From Sipunculus nudus (Eukaryota > Annelida > Sipuncula > Golfingiida > Sipunculidae): DNA of 64,000 nucleotides. The notes under the pieces are model-generated. The model saw only the letters and a list, made by a program, of their open reading frames with translations, made no database searches and was not told the origin of the DNA. The translations under genes and the position numbers were made by a program. Positions 38,540 to 51,894 of this stretch are shown here, piece after piece. The DNA lies in assembly GCA_026874595.1 (NCBI GenBank), contig CM049310.1, forward strand, positions 5,890,001-5,954,000, read 5' to 3'. Position 1 is the first letter of the stretch. Each line of letters begins with the position of its first letter.

Positions 38540-39026
38540 TTGGACTTGGGTTTTTAATGTACTTGCATTGTACATATATATTTCACACATGTACTTGAAA
38601 AGTAATGGTCCAGCATGGAAGCATTATACCTGATGTATATCCCATTGCACAGGTTTGCATTAGGCCTGTAGGTTGTTTTAATACAAAACTGTGAAGCCCA
38701 ATTAATTGTCTGAATTCACATTATTTGAATGTTCAAGAATTGTGAAAACCTTTGTTTCATCTCATCTTAGAACTTATATCCCACCGAAAGCCAATGAATT
38801 TCATACTAAAATCCAGTGCTGACACTTTATAATGATCGATCCAGTTGAGAATTGAAAGGTACAGCAAAATTAATCTCATTCCATCTAACAAAGAATCAGG
38901 CAATTCAGTATAATTTGTTGTTGTATTGATATTTATGTTGCAGTTTTATTTTACATTTGTGAATTTATGGATTTTATGTGTTATGTGTGTATATATATGT
39001 TGATATGCATTAATTTTATTTTGCAG
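38540..39026 (+). other. intron or upstream sequence of the SMIM15-like gene
   Basis: Sequence before the 3' splice site ttattttgcag at 39016-39026. An untranslated first exon must lie further upstream but was not identified. Confidence 0.4.
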
Positions 39027-39031
39027 TATTA

Positions 39032-40869
39032 ATGGCAAGACTTGCAGAATATATAAATGAATGGGCAGCAGAAAATTGGAAGTGAGTTTTCTTATAATTA
39101 AGTACACAAGTCCACTATTATTTATATTGTAAAGGTACAGTGTATAGTCCAGTCACAATTTCAGATGAAAGATATTATACTAAAAATATTGTTTATACTG
39201 AAAATATGTCACTAAGAATGTGTTACAAAGCCTGTTTTATGTGAATAGACTGAACAGTATCCAGATCTTATAATTAAACATGCAAATTTTATAAAAGTCC
39301 TACCTTCCTTACCTTGAAGAGATATTTTAATATGCAAATTAAGTGTTTTTAGAGAGGTTTCTGTTGAAATTTAAGAGTGTATTTTTAAGCTTTAATATAT
39401 TTTTCTGGACAATGTGTTGAATATTGGACTAATTTTTTTAAAATCATTTATTTAAATAACTCCTAATACTTCTTTTGTGATACAGGAAGTTTGCCAAACA
39501 GCAGTACTTTGACAGTGGGGGCCTCTTCATATCGATCATGTTCTCTGGACCACTATTACTTAACTGTCTCGTTATTGTGGTAAGTTTATTTTCACATGTT
39601 ACTCTAGATGTTTTCTTAGTTGGATAGCCTTCATTATGGGGTTATGGGAATGCAGGGTTAAGGGCTTTCCTTCATATGTGGACAATGCAATTGTCACAAC
39701 TAAAATATGGACACAGATGCAATGAGAAAACAGTCAAGTAGCATATACACCCACCAGTATGGATCCATTCCAAAACTCAACTGACTCCCACCCCCCCCCC
39801 CCCACCCCCCCCCCCCCCCAGATTCTTAAAAGATTAATGAACTGATCCTTGTCCCAAAACTTTCTCTAAAGCTCTAAATGAGTTTCAGTGATACTTTGTG
39901 GAGTGATTAGGCTTGAACCAAGGAAGAAGTAATGATATTCTTTGTAGATAAATTAACTTATGAATGGATTAGATTGACAACAAACGTGAGAGCTGACAAA
40001 ACAGGTGAATTTGACTTAACACATTTCCAGGTATAAATTTAATTTTGATTTTTTTTAAACAGACACATAGTGTTGATCATGTTATTCATGTAAATATTTC
40101 TGTATGAAAATATGGACAGAATCATGGAATTGGCACTTTGATAAGGAAAGCTGATTTGAGCATGGAAGACATCAAAATATTAGTAACTCAACCTGAAAAT
40201 CCCTTGGTCTCTGAGTGTCAATCTGTATGCATGATAACATGAAATGTGCAAATTTGTAAAATGTCAATAAATTTAAAAACAAATGAAAAACTAAATTTCA
40301 TAATAAATCAGTCTCAGATGCCATCTAGAGCTTCACTGGTACAGTAATTTTATTTATATTTGAATCTAGAATTTGCAAAAAAAAATAACCTGATTATATC
40401 TAATTGATTTTCAACATTGTGAGCAAGTTATTTACATTCATTTCAGGAATACACCTTGTAAACAGTAGGGTGCATTAGCATTAAATTTGCAAGATGTTAT
40501 AAAAAACATTAAACTAAACTTAGCAGACCCTGCAACATTGGCAGAAAAAAAAAATAACCTAGAAATGTCCAGACCCTGTATATCTGTATTCTTAACTGTG
40601 CATCAGTCCCTATATGTGCATGGCTGGACTGTTCTGTATTAGGAGTTTAGTGTTTTATCCCATATTGTTGTTATCTGTAACACAATGTGGTTATGATTTA
40701 CACATGCAGACATGCTGGCCACCACTGGCACAATTAAATGTTTCTCTTTTTTTCATTGCAGATATTTTGGGTATGGTCAGCAGGTCAGATGCTGATTCAT
40801 GTTAAAAGAGCCCAAATAAAAGAAAGTAAGAAAGCACAAGCCAAAGCTGAGGACAAGAAAGCCATGTGA
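39032..40869 (+). CDS. SMIM15-like small single-pass membrane protein (3 coding exons)
   Basis: Exons 39032-39081, 39486-39579 and 40762-40869 have canonical GT-AG introns (gtgagt...gatacag; gtaagt...cattgcag) and compatible phases, giving 83 residues and TGA. The protein starts [18 protein letters not shown]. It has one hydrophobic helix at about residues 29-55 with an internal Pro, and a Lys/Ala/Glu-rich cytosol-type tail (residues 62-83). AEY..EWAA at the N-terminus, the D.GG-hydrophobic-P-L-L-L pattern and the basic tail match SMIM15 (UPF0542), a small vertebrate-to-invertebrate membrane protein of unknown role and about 74 residues. The extra 8-10 residues around KFAKQQYF are unlike the human form. 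The ATG is chosen because it is first after the 3' splice site; an upstream exon could extend the frame. The name is an inference from short similarity. Confidence 0.7.
39791..39819. repeat. poly-C tract in intron 2
   Basis: Two C runs of 13 and 15 bases separated by one A, inside the second intron of the SMIM15-like gene. Confidence 0.95.
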
Positions 40870-43113
40870 TCTCCCAACTATCTCAGGGCAAAAAACATAA
40901 CATCAAACTCTGTTGATACAGACAGTAGATAAGGAGTCTTCATTGAGGCCCTCATTTGTACATAACACAGGCAAACTGGTACATGGTGGCACTGATGTGG
41001 GGAACTGTGTGCAAATATTACACCACCAGGTAGCGCTACTGTCATTCTCTCTCAGTCACCCAGAAGCAAACGCCTGTTGTGTGTATTTCCATATATTACA
41101 CTACTTTACGTGGACCCTGCCTTTGCAAATAGGGTGCAGAGAATGAAATAGTAAAGAATGCTAGAACTTCATCGCCTGTTGAACCAAACTGTCTCCACAG
41201 AATACAGAATATCCAAAAGTCATGACCTGAGAAACTGCAGGGGAGAATAATGAATCTCAGAGGTTGAGTTTAAATTCTCTGTGATGGCTGTGGTATAGCT
41301 GTAACTTGAGAACTGAAGCCTGATGTCTGAAGCACATGTTAATTTGTGGTCAACAGGGCTATAAAAATATATTGCGTATCTCCAAATATGTTACATTCCA
41401 TAATAGTTCACCCTCAGTAATCTGTGTATGTATGAGGTGATTTCTTGTTCTTCCTGGTTCACAGGAAATCAACCAAACTTCCTTCATAAATTTGATTCCT
41501 AAAACCAATATGATCATCATCAATGATCATCATGCCATTGCATGAATTGCTTATGATTTATGAATAATGCATCTTAAAGTGAATGAAGTGGCCCCATCTG
41601 GTGGCTAAATCATGCATTACTTTACATCTTCCAGAACCTGGCCAAAGATGTTTCCTCTGGTATGTCATGCTATCCTCATTTGTATGTTTATCATTTGGTT
41701 ACTGGTTCACTATTTCTTAAACAAGAGCACTTAATACTTGTATTTCTAACTCTGTTCAGTCTGTGCAGAAAAAAAATGGTTTGTATATTTTTTATTACGA
41801 CAGTGCTGTTTAAATTTTTTATAATGTCTTATAATTTAATGATTATTTGTATATTTTATGTACTGGTGAAGGATTAACAGTTGATGGATATCTATTAAAT
41901 ATGTGCAGAAAATTGTGTTATAGTGCATCTTCATTACTACAACAGCCCAATTGATCAGAGAACTGATACATTCTGTGCTGGTTTATATTTACATGTATAC
42001 AGAATCATAGTGCAATGTATTAACTAGACCAGTATTAGTGAAGAAAACTAGTTCAGATTATATTTAACTCTTATCAAATCAGAGATATAAATTGCCAAGC
42101 ATGTGGAAGTAAAACTTGTATAATAATATTTTTAAAGTCAGCAAAAAGAAGATAAAAAATTATATACTTCTTTGGAGGTAGGATTTCCAAATTAAATTTG
42201 AGAACAAACAAGGAATTTTTAAGGACCATATGAATCAGTTTTTATGAATTAATCAGTTAATTAGAAGGCCACCATGTGCAACAATATACCTTTTGTAAGC
42301 AAAGATATAGCAGCGGTGGAGATCTCCATGTCCATGATTTGTGAAGCCATTTTCAATTTTTAATTACTTCTGCCTTTCAGGATCAAAAGGGGATTTCCTT
42401 TAAAATGTGCACACTACACAAAAGTCCGGAACCATTCATAACATTCAAATTGACTTGGTTAACACCAATGATACAAATGAAAGGCAGAATTTATACTAAT
42501 ATTAAAAATTTTAAGTTTAAACTTTCAAAGACTTCTAATCTTTTGTATTTAAAAAATTAAGTTTTAAAATTAATAAAGTTATGTGAACGCTAACCTAAGG
42601 TAAACATCTCTCACCAAGTCCAGACACAGCAGTGATCACAAAACATATTTTGCTTTTGAACATCATTTATTACAAAACAAATTACACACTGCAAGCATGC
42701 TTCAAAAAATAGAATTCTTCATCACTTGAGCTATTATCAATTTGCATTAAGCTGTGGGATTAGTGGCAAATTAATCATAGCACTTTGTGCCATATAGATT
42801 GTTCACTAATAAAGCTTATTAGTTCATTTATAGTTTATCACAGATTCATTTTTAAAAGAACCATCAGTGAACCAAAAATATAAGCAAAACATGTTGATCT
42901 GATTGTAAGGCTAAACAAAAGGACAATATATGTCTGATTAAAAACCTATGTTAATACCCTGCATTACACAAAATACAAAGCCATAACTCTTTGAAACAAC
43001 CCAGACTAATAGGTTGGTCAAAACAGCAACATGGGCTCAAATTTTAAAGGATTCATTCAACTTCTAGAATTGACTTTTTTCCTGACTATGTAATATTAAA
43101 ATGAATAAAAAAA
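40870..43113 (+). other. 3' UTR and downstream sequence of the SMIM15-like gene
   Basis: The 3' UTR begins at 40870. The transcript end is not certain; ATTAAA at 41894-41899 is a candidate poly-A signal. AT-rich sequence without other recognised features follows. Confidence 0.4.
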
Positions 43114-46096
43114 AACAAGGGACCTATGGGTCACTGTGCTCAGCTGACGTTATCCTTGAAGGTAAAAATCTAAAATAATATCAAATGGAGATAAAGTGTA
43201 AGAGAAAGAGGTAATAAAGGCCATGGTTGGTTTATATGATTGGTTTGTATTGATGAGCAAGAAATTGTTGCAAAAAATATTTTGTGACCTGACCATGTGT
43301 TTCCTAATGTTGAAACAAAAGCATGTGAGCAGTTTGTGAACAAATGATCTGTACTATTACCATGATCATTAGTTGGTTTTTCGATTAACTGTTGACATTT
43401 CAGTAGTTTACACATTTGTTCAATTGAATCTATTTTTTGGTATAATATATATTATTAAATATATGTATTTTTTTATGAAATGTATACAGTTGAAATATAG
43501 CTAATTAACAACATAAAACAGGGCAAACAAAGCCTGATCTCAAATTCTGCTGAGGCAGGAAAATAATGAACAATTGTTTGTATTAAATTCTCATTTTTTT
43601 CATCACATCAATTATTTTCTAGTTTAAGTTTATATTTTTATACATTTCCAATTTAACATATATATCTGAATATAAAAGTTGATTCATAATTCTCATTTGC
43701 ATCATCATAAATCTCAATCTTGTCAGATAACACCACATCATGCATACAAATGTTTATTTATTTTTTACCACAAAAATATATCTTTTAAATTTGCAAAACA
43801 ATAAATATCTAAAAATAATACTTGATTTAGATTTCACAATTTTTAATTGTGTCTTTATTTATCCATAATGTGCTTCATATTTTATAATAATTTAAGCATA
43901 CTGATGGGTTCAATTATATTTGTTAAAATCATTTAAAAGAAAATTGATTTCTTTAAACGTCTGTCAACAGAATGGGGTGGGGGGGGGGAGAGAAAGGCTC
44001 CCTGTGGTATTTATGCTGGCAGCCTGATCAAGCTCAACAAGAGAGAGGGCTTACCTGAGTGATGGGATTACATAATAGCCTGGGGAGCATTGAGAGTTGC
44101 ACTGAATGACCTACAGTGACCTCAGTGGACTGCTTGACAATGTAAGGGAATACAACAAGAGCCTCCAAACAAATTAAATAACTAGCCTAATTTTGCAGCT
44201 TTTATTTTCAAATTTCAGATTTAAACAGGTTAAATCCTTATGTGTACATGCTGTGAAAATAACATCCACAGTACTTACAGGAAAAAATCGTGCCATGGCC
44301 AAAGTTGGGCAAAATTTAAGGTACTGATTTTATATTTATGCTAATAACTTAAAAAAATGCATTTTTCAGATCTAATTTTCAGTATACAATTGAATCTTGA
44401 TTAAATGATGTTATATTCCTGAAAAAAAGTCTCAGCCATTCTTATTTTAAGTGAGTAAATATATATCCTGATTTTTTACAAGGTGCATTATGTTTGGGCC
44501 TGTAACTTCAACAAATTATGCAATACTGACCAAAATTTTGGTATGTACATAGGAAATGTATGGAAGAATATGAATATTTACAATTACATCTAACATTATG
44601 CCAATTTTTGGTTTACCAGGTAAACAAAAGTAGGGTCATGATGCTAGAAAATACAAATACATTAAGGCTTCTAAAAAACTTCAATAGCTAGACTAATTTT
44701 TAAGCTTATACTTTCAAATTCAAAATTCATCAGATTAAATCCACATGTAAACTGGCTGTGAAAATTAAATCAAATGTAGTTATAAGAAAAAAACGTAACA
44801 TGGTCAATTTAGGCAAAATTTAAGGTACCTATTTTTTATTTTTGCTAATATTTTAAAAAATTTAACAGATTTTGATCTAATTTTGGGTATATAATTAAAT
44901 TTTGATTAATTAAAGATATATTACTGGAAAAAAGTCCATAGCTTTAAAATGTTTTGTTTTAATTGATCAAATATCTTTCCTGATTTTTTACAAAATGCAT
45001 TATGTTTGAGCCCATAACTTTTTTTAAGTCATATAATACAGACCTAATTTCTGACATGTACATAGGAACTATATAGAGGAATATTTATGGTAAATATGAG
45101 GAAAAACAGGTGAGTGGTTTCGTAGTTAGGCTGTCCTGAAATGTGAAAATAAGTTTTTAATAAAAAATTGAGGTTTTTCCTTAATTTCTCAAAGGAACAA
45201 AGTCGCAAAGACCCCGTTTTCAGCTTGGTAGGAGATCTTGGGGACATCTAAAATTATGCTAACAACCTTGGGAGCATAGAGAGCTGCACTGAATGACCAA
45301 CAGTGACCACAGTGGACTGCTTGACAATGTAAGGGAATACAACAAGAGCCTCCAAAAAAATTCAATAACTAGCCTAATTTTGCAGCTTTTATTTTCAAAT
45401 TTCAGATTTTAACAGATTAAATCCTTATTTGTACATGCTGTGAAAATAAGATTCACAGAACTTACAGGAAAAAATGTGCCATGGTCAAAGTTGGGCAAAA
45501 TTTAAGGTACCAATTTTTTATTTTTGTTAATATTTTAAAAAATTTAAAAGATTTTGATCTAATTTTGGGTATACAATTTAATTTTGATAAAATAAAGTTA
45601 TATTACTGGAAAAAAAGTCCATAGCTTTAACATGTTTTGTGTTAAGTGATCAAATGTCTTTCCTGATTTTTTCCAAAATGCATTATGCTTGGGTCCATAA
45701 CTTTTTTAAATTATATAATACAGACCTAATTTCTGGCATGTACATAGGAACTATATAGAGGAATATTTATGGTAAATATGAGGAAAAACAGATGAGTGGT
45801 TTTGATATTAGGCAGTCCTGAAGTGTGAAAATAGGATTTTAATAAAAAATTGAGGTTTTTCCTCAATTTCTCAAAGGAACGAAGTTGCAAAGACCCAGTT
45901 TTCGGCTTGGTAGGAGATCTTGGGGACATCTAACATTATGCTGAATTTTGGATTCCTAGGTCTTACGGTTTCAAAACGTGCCACATCTACGGACGGACGG
46001 ACGGACGGACGGACGGACGGACGGACGGACAGACGGACGGACGACGGACAATGGACCACGACTATAGCTCAGATGACTTATAGTCAGCTGAGCTAA
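43114..46096 (+). mobile_element. pearl/HINE-like element with tandem core and (GGAC)n
   Basis: The left-end motif ACAAGGGACCTATGGGTCAC followed by GCTCAGCTG (43137-43145) also occurs at 51895 and 61335. From about 44.1 kb the core has irregular repeats of roughly 500-690 bp with landmark TTGGGCAAAATTTAAGGTAC (44301, about 44803, 45487). Then come the (GGAC)n microsatellite (45990-46048) and a right end TAGCTCAGATGACTTATAGT...CAGCTGAGCTA that can form a hairpin. The same core and right end occur at 55.1-56.37 kb. Tandem core, adjacent tetranucleotide repeat and terminal hairpin match the bivalve 'pearl' elements (non-autonomous Helentron relatives). Whether the AT-rich 43.15-44.08 kb belongs to the element is uncertain. 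Confidence 0.6.
45990..46048. repeat. (GGAC)n microsatellite
   Basis: About 14 GGAC/ACGG units with one AGAC variant, directly before the right-end hairpin of the element. A shorter run is at the equivalent place in the copy at 56284-56322. Confidence 0.95.
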
Positions 46097-46107
46097 AAAT
46101 TCACACA

Positions 46108-46293
46108 TCAGAGCCTTTTGATGATTGACATTGACTGGTGCTAGCTTTCGGCAACATCTCATTGCTATCATCAGCTTGTTGAAGACCTGTGTCATGTGAC
46201 CTAAACAGTTTGTGGCACAGGTCTCCCACAAGCTGATGAAGGCAATGAAATGTTGCCGAAAGCTCCTGGTAACAGTCATCAAAAGGCTCTGAT
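46108..46293. repeat. 186-bp near-palindrome (foldback element)
   Basis: ATCAGAGCCTTTTGATGA at the left is matched by its reverse complement at the right. The arms stay similar for about 85-90 bp through CTTTCGGCAACAT and ATCATCAGCTTGT toward a centre near 46198. A transcript from either strand would fold into a long imperfect hairpin. It begins 12 bp after the pearl/HINE-like element. Confidence 0.8.
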
Positions 46294-48506
46294 CCAAAGG
46301 CATTTCATTCAACTTGTAGATGTTTAGAGAAGCAAAATCTAAGAAAAAAATTTGTAAATGAATTTCTACTGAAAATAAAACTCAATTGCATAACCCTATT
46401 TTGCATAAATATAGAGAGAACTGGGTCACAATCATGATCTGCTACTGTTCAGATGACTTGCTGTCATGAACCAAAAATCTACCTTTGCAAATGTTTTTCT
46501 GCTCCCTTTACACTTTATCAACATTCATGATGTACAACATTGATAAAATCTGCTTCTTACCTAAATGCACATTAAATAAATCCATCACAGAAAAAAGTCA
46601 ACATAGTCACTTCTCTGAGTGAAGTCAGTTATGTTATTTATGAGAGAAATGATGTCACAATGATCTACTTTTCATGCGATCATACTTTAGCTGGCCAAGC
46701 TATTAGTTTAGTTTCTACCTCTTATGAATACAAATTACGCCCAGCTTACCTACCAGCCAGCATTACATTCAGAATGGATGATGGATCAAATACTCCTGTT
46801 CATATTAGGCTCTTAACCAAGTCGGACAACTGTATTATATTTATGGTAACATCATGTTAAATCAACAACCCTGACAGCCAGCAGTGTGAAGAGGATCAGT
46901 ATACAGGTTCCCCAGATACCAGATCTGACCAAAGAAATGGATATTTTTAGCAAACCTGCTCAGACTGTTACATAACATGGTATTCTTAATAATTATCTAG
47001 CATATGAGAGCGACAAACTTTTATTGTAGACACAATGCAAACATTACACACCTGGAAAATATATAAATATAAATTTGGATTAATGAAATTCTGTAAAACC
47101 AAATTGCAAAGTGGTATTGAAATAAAGAATGCTATGGTCAAGATTTTTGTCAAGGTTGTAATGCTGTGTGTGTGTATATATATATTCTTATTGTTTATGT
47201 GTTCTTTAAAGCACCCAGTTTCAACATTTCCAATATGTCATTGGGCTCTAATGCTTGTTTACTGCTGCAAACAAACCAGCTGATTTAGGAATGTAGAATA
47301 TGTGAGTGAAATAATCATGTGTTTATGTAGAATTGCCCTTGATTAGGTAATAAATAATCTTAGAAAGTGATCCACAGAATAATGCTGAATATGAGGCACA
47401 TTCTAGCAGCAATCTTACAAATAACTGGCAGTTACCAAAGGTGCTACACAATAAAGCAGAGCTTGCTGAGCTAAATTTTAAACATTGATTATACAGCAAT
47501 GTGACTAAGTATACTATGACTTGATTGGCTGATGCAAGTTTGCTAGTGAATGATAAATGTGTCAGATTATTAAATTACACACTAAAATACAAATACTGAA
47601 ATATGATATAGCCAGCAAGATGTACAAATACACTGACATCCCATGAACACAATACAGTGTACCTAAAGCAACAAACCTTCTTATTAATTAAATTCATTAA
47701 ATTATGAATGTGCAGTTCATAGTGGTAACGAATGCGGTTTTTTACCAGAACATATTTAAATAAAAATTCCTGAAGAAAAAGTGACTATCAAGTATACCAG
47801 TAGTATGACTGAGTTGGCCTGAGCTGGGTGGTATACCTTGCTGATGATCACAGTGTATCAATAAATTTATATGTCTGTTTAGATTAATAATTTAAATATG
47901 GGCCAACGAGAAATTCATATGACCCTTGTGTATCAGTAAAATATGTATTAACATACTGTTTGCATATTGTGGTTGGATTCATTTTCTGGAGGCAAATTTG
48001 TTCGTGATTTCTTCTTTTTCATTGTTTCCACTGTTTTTCATTTGTTCTCAACCTGAAAACCTGAATTCTCATGGACATAATGAATTTATTTTCAAAGGTC
48101 CTTGAACATTTGGAAAAAAGGTTTTTTTAAAATATACTCCTGGAATATTCCTTAACCTGGGCATAGGTCCATATCAGCCTCAGGAGCCTCAAATTTACCA
48201 TATTTGCTGCTAGTGCCAAGTCGGATGTGATATCGGATGTAGGGTACAATGGGGCACTGACACTATTCAGCCTATAGCAGCAGCAGCAGGTAGGAAGGAA
48301 CATCATTATTGGTTGCATTAATTATCCTGAATATTTGATTAATAAGTGACACTGAAAAATCCCTAAAAGGCCTTGAGAAAATCTGGACAACTCCAGAAAT
48401 TTTGAACTGCCAGATGAGTATGGATTCTTGAATAATTAACCATTGAATAAAAAAAAAATACCAGAATATTATATGGAATCCTCTATATCACCAAACTCTA
48501 GTTTGA
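46294..48506. other. non-coding stretch, nothing recognised
   Basis: AT-rich sequence; no gene, RNA or repeat recognised. Confidence 0.45.
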
Positions 48507-48508
48507 TA

Positions 48509-48731
48509 CAGTAAAACCTGTGTAGAAAGACCACCCATGGGACTGGCCAAAAGTGGCCTTAATGCACAGGGGGACTTATAAGACAGGTCGGTTATAATCA
48601 ACGTGGATGTATTGGTTAAAGGGTCTTATTAGACAGGTTGGTTATAACAAATGTGGATGTATTGGTTTAAGGGTGGTCTTAATAGACAGATGGTTTTATA
48701 AGACAGGTGGTCTTTCAGACCAGTTCCACTG
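48509..48731. mobile_element. pogo/mariner-like MITE
   Basis: Ends are TA|CAGTAAAACCTGTGTAGAAA and (reverse complement) TA|CAGTGGAACTGGTCTGAAAG, bounded by TA at 48507-48508 and 48732-48733. Inside are two copies of a GGTTATAA.AA.GTGGATGTATTGG unit. Length 223 bp. The truncated element at 13561 is a relative. Confidence 0.75.
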
Positions 48732-48733
48732 TA

Positions 48734-50371
48734 CTTCATGCAACAAGATGAATATACTCAGCATGACTAAGACATAAATGGCACCATTTTTTGATAGCCC
48801 AGTGGTTACAGAAACATGATGAGTGCGCATTACATTATGGTCAAACATTGGTAACAAGTTTTTTTGTTTGTGCTGTGGCAAGCTTATGCTCCAAATATAA
48901 GCAAATAGTGAATCAATATGACCATCCATTTGTAGGCAGGGTGTGCAACTTTATAATATATTTCATGATACATTTGCGTACATTGAGATTTGTGTATATA
49001 ATGGCACAGGTATATAGCATATATTGTACAGCACCAATGAGAAGAGCTATTTCTAAACTTAACCATGGTTCAAGTATGAGATTCCAAGGCACATAGAATA
49101 ATTCTTGAAAGTTAACAACAGGATTTAAGAATAAAATAGTAATGTGATCTTGAATATTAACTAGTTATTGTTATAAAACTGTAACTATTATATATAAAAT
49201 TGAAATGTGAGTCTATTTCTAACAGCTGACAAGGTTAACTTGCATAATAGACTGAAAAAGTCTGTTCTTGACATCAAATTTGAGGATTTAAGGCATTTGA
49301 TAAAGCTAAAGTACTCGTTGAGGGTTAAACAGCTTCATAATCTTAATAACTAGCAAAAAGTGCACTGGTGCATCTGAAGGAGCAATGAATTATGACTTGG
49401 TAGTTAACAAAATGCAATTATGATACTCTGTCCATCAAGCATAGCAAAACTACCAAATACAATGTAAAGACTGGCTAATAATGAACAACACAAAATGAAT
49501 TGATAGGTAAAATTAAATAAACCATAATACAAACATGATAACTTATATTAAACATGTTATTGCACTCCAGAAAACAAACTGTTAATTCATGATTACTGAA
49601 CTACATATTACCCTGCTCATAACAAATGACAAAGCCTACAATAAATTATAGGAAAACAATACTATTTATATGATATTGATTCCAATTAATTTTTATAGTT
49701 GTCATTGAACCTAAAGTGCACATGTATACATTTAGTGTACAGACACTCTGCAAATGCAGCTTAATCCTGTGACTAGATTTCAGTCTTTAATATGATAATA
49801 TACAGAAGCAAAAACTTCATACAGTAATGTACCAATGATAAGTAAATTGTCTTGCACAATGTCCTGCATATTATCAGCAACATCCCTATGTCCCTGGTGG
49901 TTAACATATGATTAAAACTCCATATATAGGTACTAAGCTTGTTCATTGGTTTTGGGGTGTGTTACCCCATTTCAGTATGTTGAGACTTATTCATTTTGCC
50001 TTGAACACTGAAAAGGTTCAACTAGTTGGCATTCACATTTAAGTCCAACCACTCAATATCCATCTGTCATAATCCTGTTAACTAATGGAAACTATCCCAG
50101 ATTTATTTATAGTAGTACAGAAACCATGTATGTATAGGATTACTGAGCTGAGATACAGATAATTGTAGAGCCTTATAGTACACTAAAACAACCTGGTAAA
50201 CCTATCTTTTCTATTTACCACAGTGTTTAATAACATCCAAGTATTACCTGTGATATGTTCTGCATGGATATATATAATATAGTAATACATAATTTAATTG
50301 TACCACTTACTATAACCTGACACAATCAAAATCAACAAAGTTTAGCTCTATCAGTCCTTGTGAAAAATACT
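48734..50371. other. non-coding stretch, nothing recognised
   Basis: A 101-codon open frame (plus, 48791-49096) has no family resemblance or splice context and is taken as chance. No other feature recognised. Confidence 0.45.
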
Positions 50372-51894
50372 AGTGGCCCATGGGCCATGACGCTCAGCTG
50401 AATTCAAGGATTGTTAAATTCGATTACAAGATGGAGAGATCCAAGACCTATATACACGCTAACTTTCTGCTCAATACTTTAAGCCACTCCTGAGAAATCG
50501 GCTGTTATCTAAAAGACACCCAGATTCAGACTGCCCGGAAAGGATTGCAGGTGGTGCCACCTGTCTTTGTTATGCACAACTACATAGGTGAGGGAACAAC
50601 TATGCCGGGTTATGGAATATCAGCCCAAGGGTCTCAGAGGAGTTCTCCAGAAACAAACACTGTTTTTGTATCACATTTTTAATTATTTTGGGGGTACTTA
50701 TGAACCCGATAGCTCAGAGGATATGGGTTTCAGAGACCTAATTTCAGATTTCCATGAAGACTTTTCATGGAACTCCCTAGATGTATGAAGATTCTAGGTC
50801 AAGTGGTTGTGATTTGTGCCCTGTTACAAGATGAGGCTTTATTTGAAATTCTCAAAATGAGAAAAAATGCGCACAAATTAAAAAAAAATAGGTGGCGCCA
50901 CCAGTCTGCAGGAACTGATGAAACACTCCTTGATCAATATGAATACAAAAAATCATGGCCATCAGTACATAAGTTGCTCAGATACTGCAGCTTTTGTATC
51001 ACATTTTTAATTATTCTTAGGAGTACTTACAAGCCCCATAGCTCGAAGGATATGGGTAACAGAGACCTAATTTCAGGTTTCCATGGAGACTTTTCATGGA
51101 CCTCTCTTGATGTCAAGTTAGAAGAATCCAGGTCCAGCGGTTACGATTTGTGCCCTATTAACAGATGACAGCTTCTTTGAAAGTCTCAAATATAAAGAAA
51201 AAAAATCGTAAAATTGGAAAAAAAATACAGGTGGCGCCACCAGTCTGCAGGAAGTGATGGAACATCCCATGATCAATATTCATGCAAAGAATCATGATGA
51301 CCAATGCAGTAATTATTCAGATACTTGAGCTTTTGTATCAAATTTTGCATTATTCTTGGGGGGTACTTCGGAGCCCCATAGCTCGGAGGATATTGGTAAC
51401 AGAGACCTAATTTCAATTTTTCAAGGAGATTTTTCATGGTCCTCCCTGCATGTCAAGAGAGAAGATTCTAGGTCCAGTTGTTATGATTTGTGCCCTGTTA
51501 ACAGATGACCACATCTTAAGGTCTCAAAAATAGAGAAAAACATTCGTAAAAACAGAAAAAATACAGGTGGCACCACCAGACTGCAGAAACTGATGAAACA
51601 TTCCATGATCAATATCCATGCAAAGAATCATGGTGATTAATACAATAGTTGTTCAGATACTTGAGCTTTTGTATAAAATTTTCCAAATTCTGGGGGGTAC
51701 TTCAGAACCCCATAGCTCAGAGGTTACATGTAACAGAGACCTAATTTCAGGTTTCCACAGAGACTTTTCATGGGCCTCCCCGCAGGTCAAGTGAGAACAT
51801 TCTAGGTCCAGTCGTTATAATTTGTGCCCTGTTAACAGATGACCACATCTTAAGAGGTCTAAAAAATAGAGAAAAAAATTCGTAAAAATAGAAA

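Noticed and set aside
48791-49096. 101-codon open frame on the plus strand
   Set aside because: No recognisable motif, no flanking splice sites, and the opposite strand is also open. Taken as chance.
50588-51168. Open frames up to 133 codons in the 342-bp units
   Set aside because: They lie wholly in the tandem core of a non-coding element and carry no recognisable domain.
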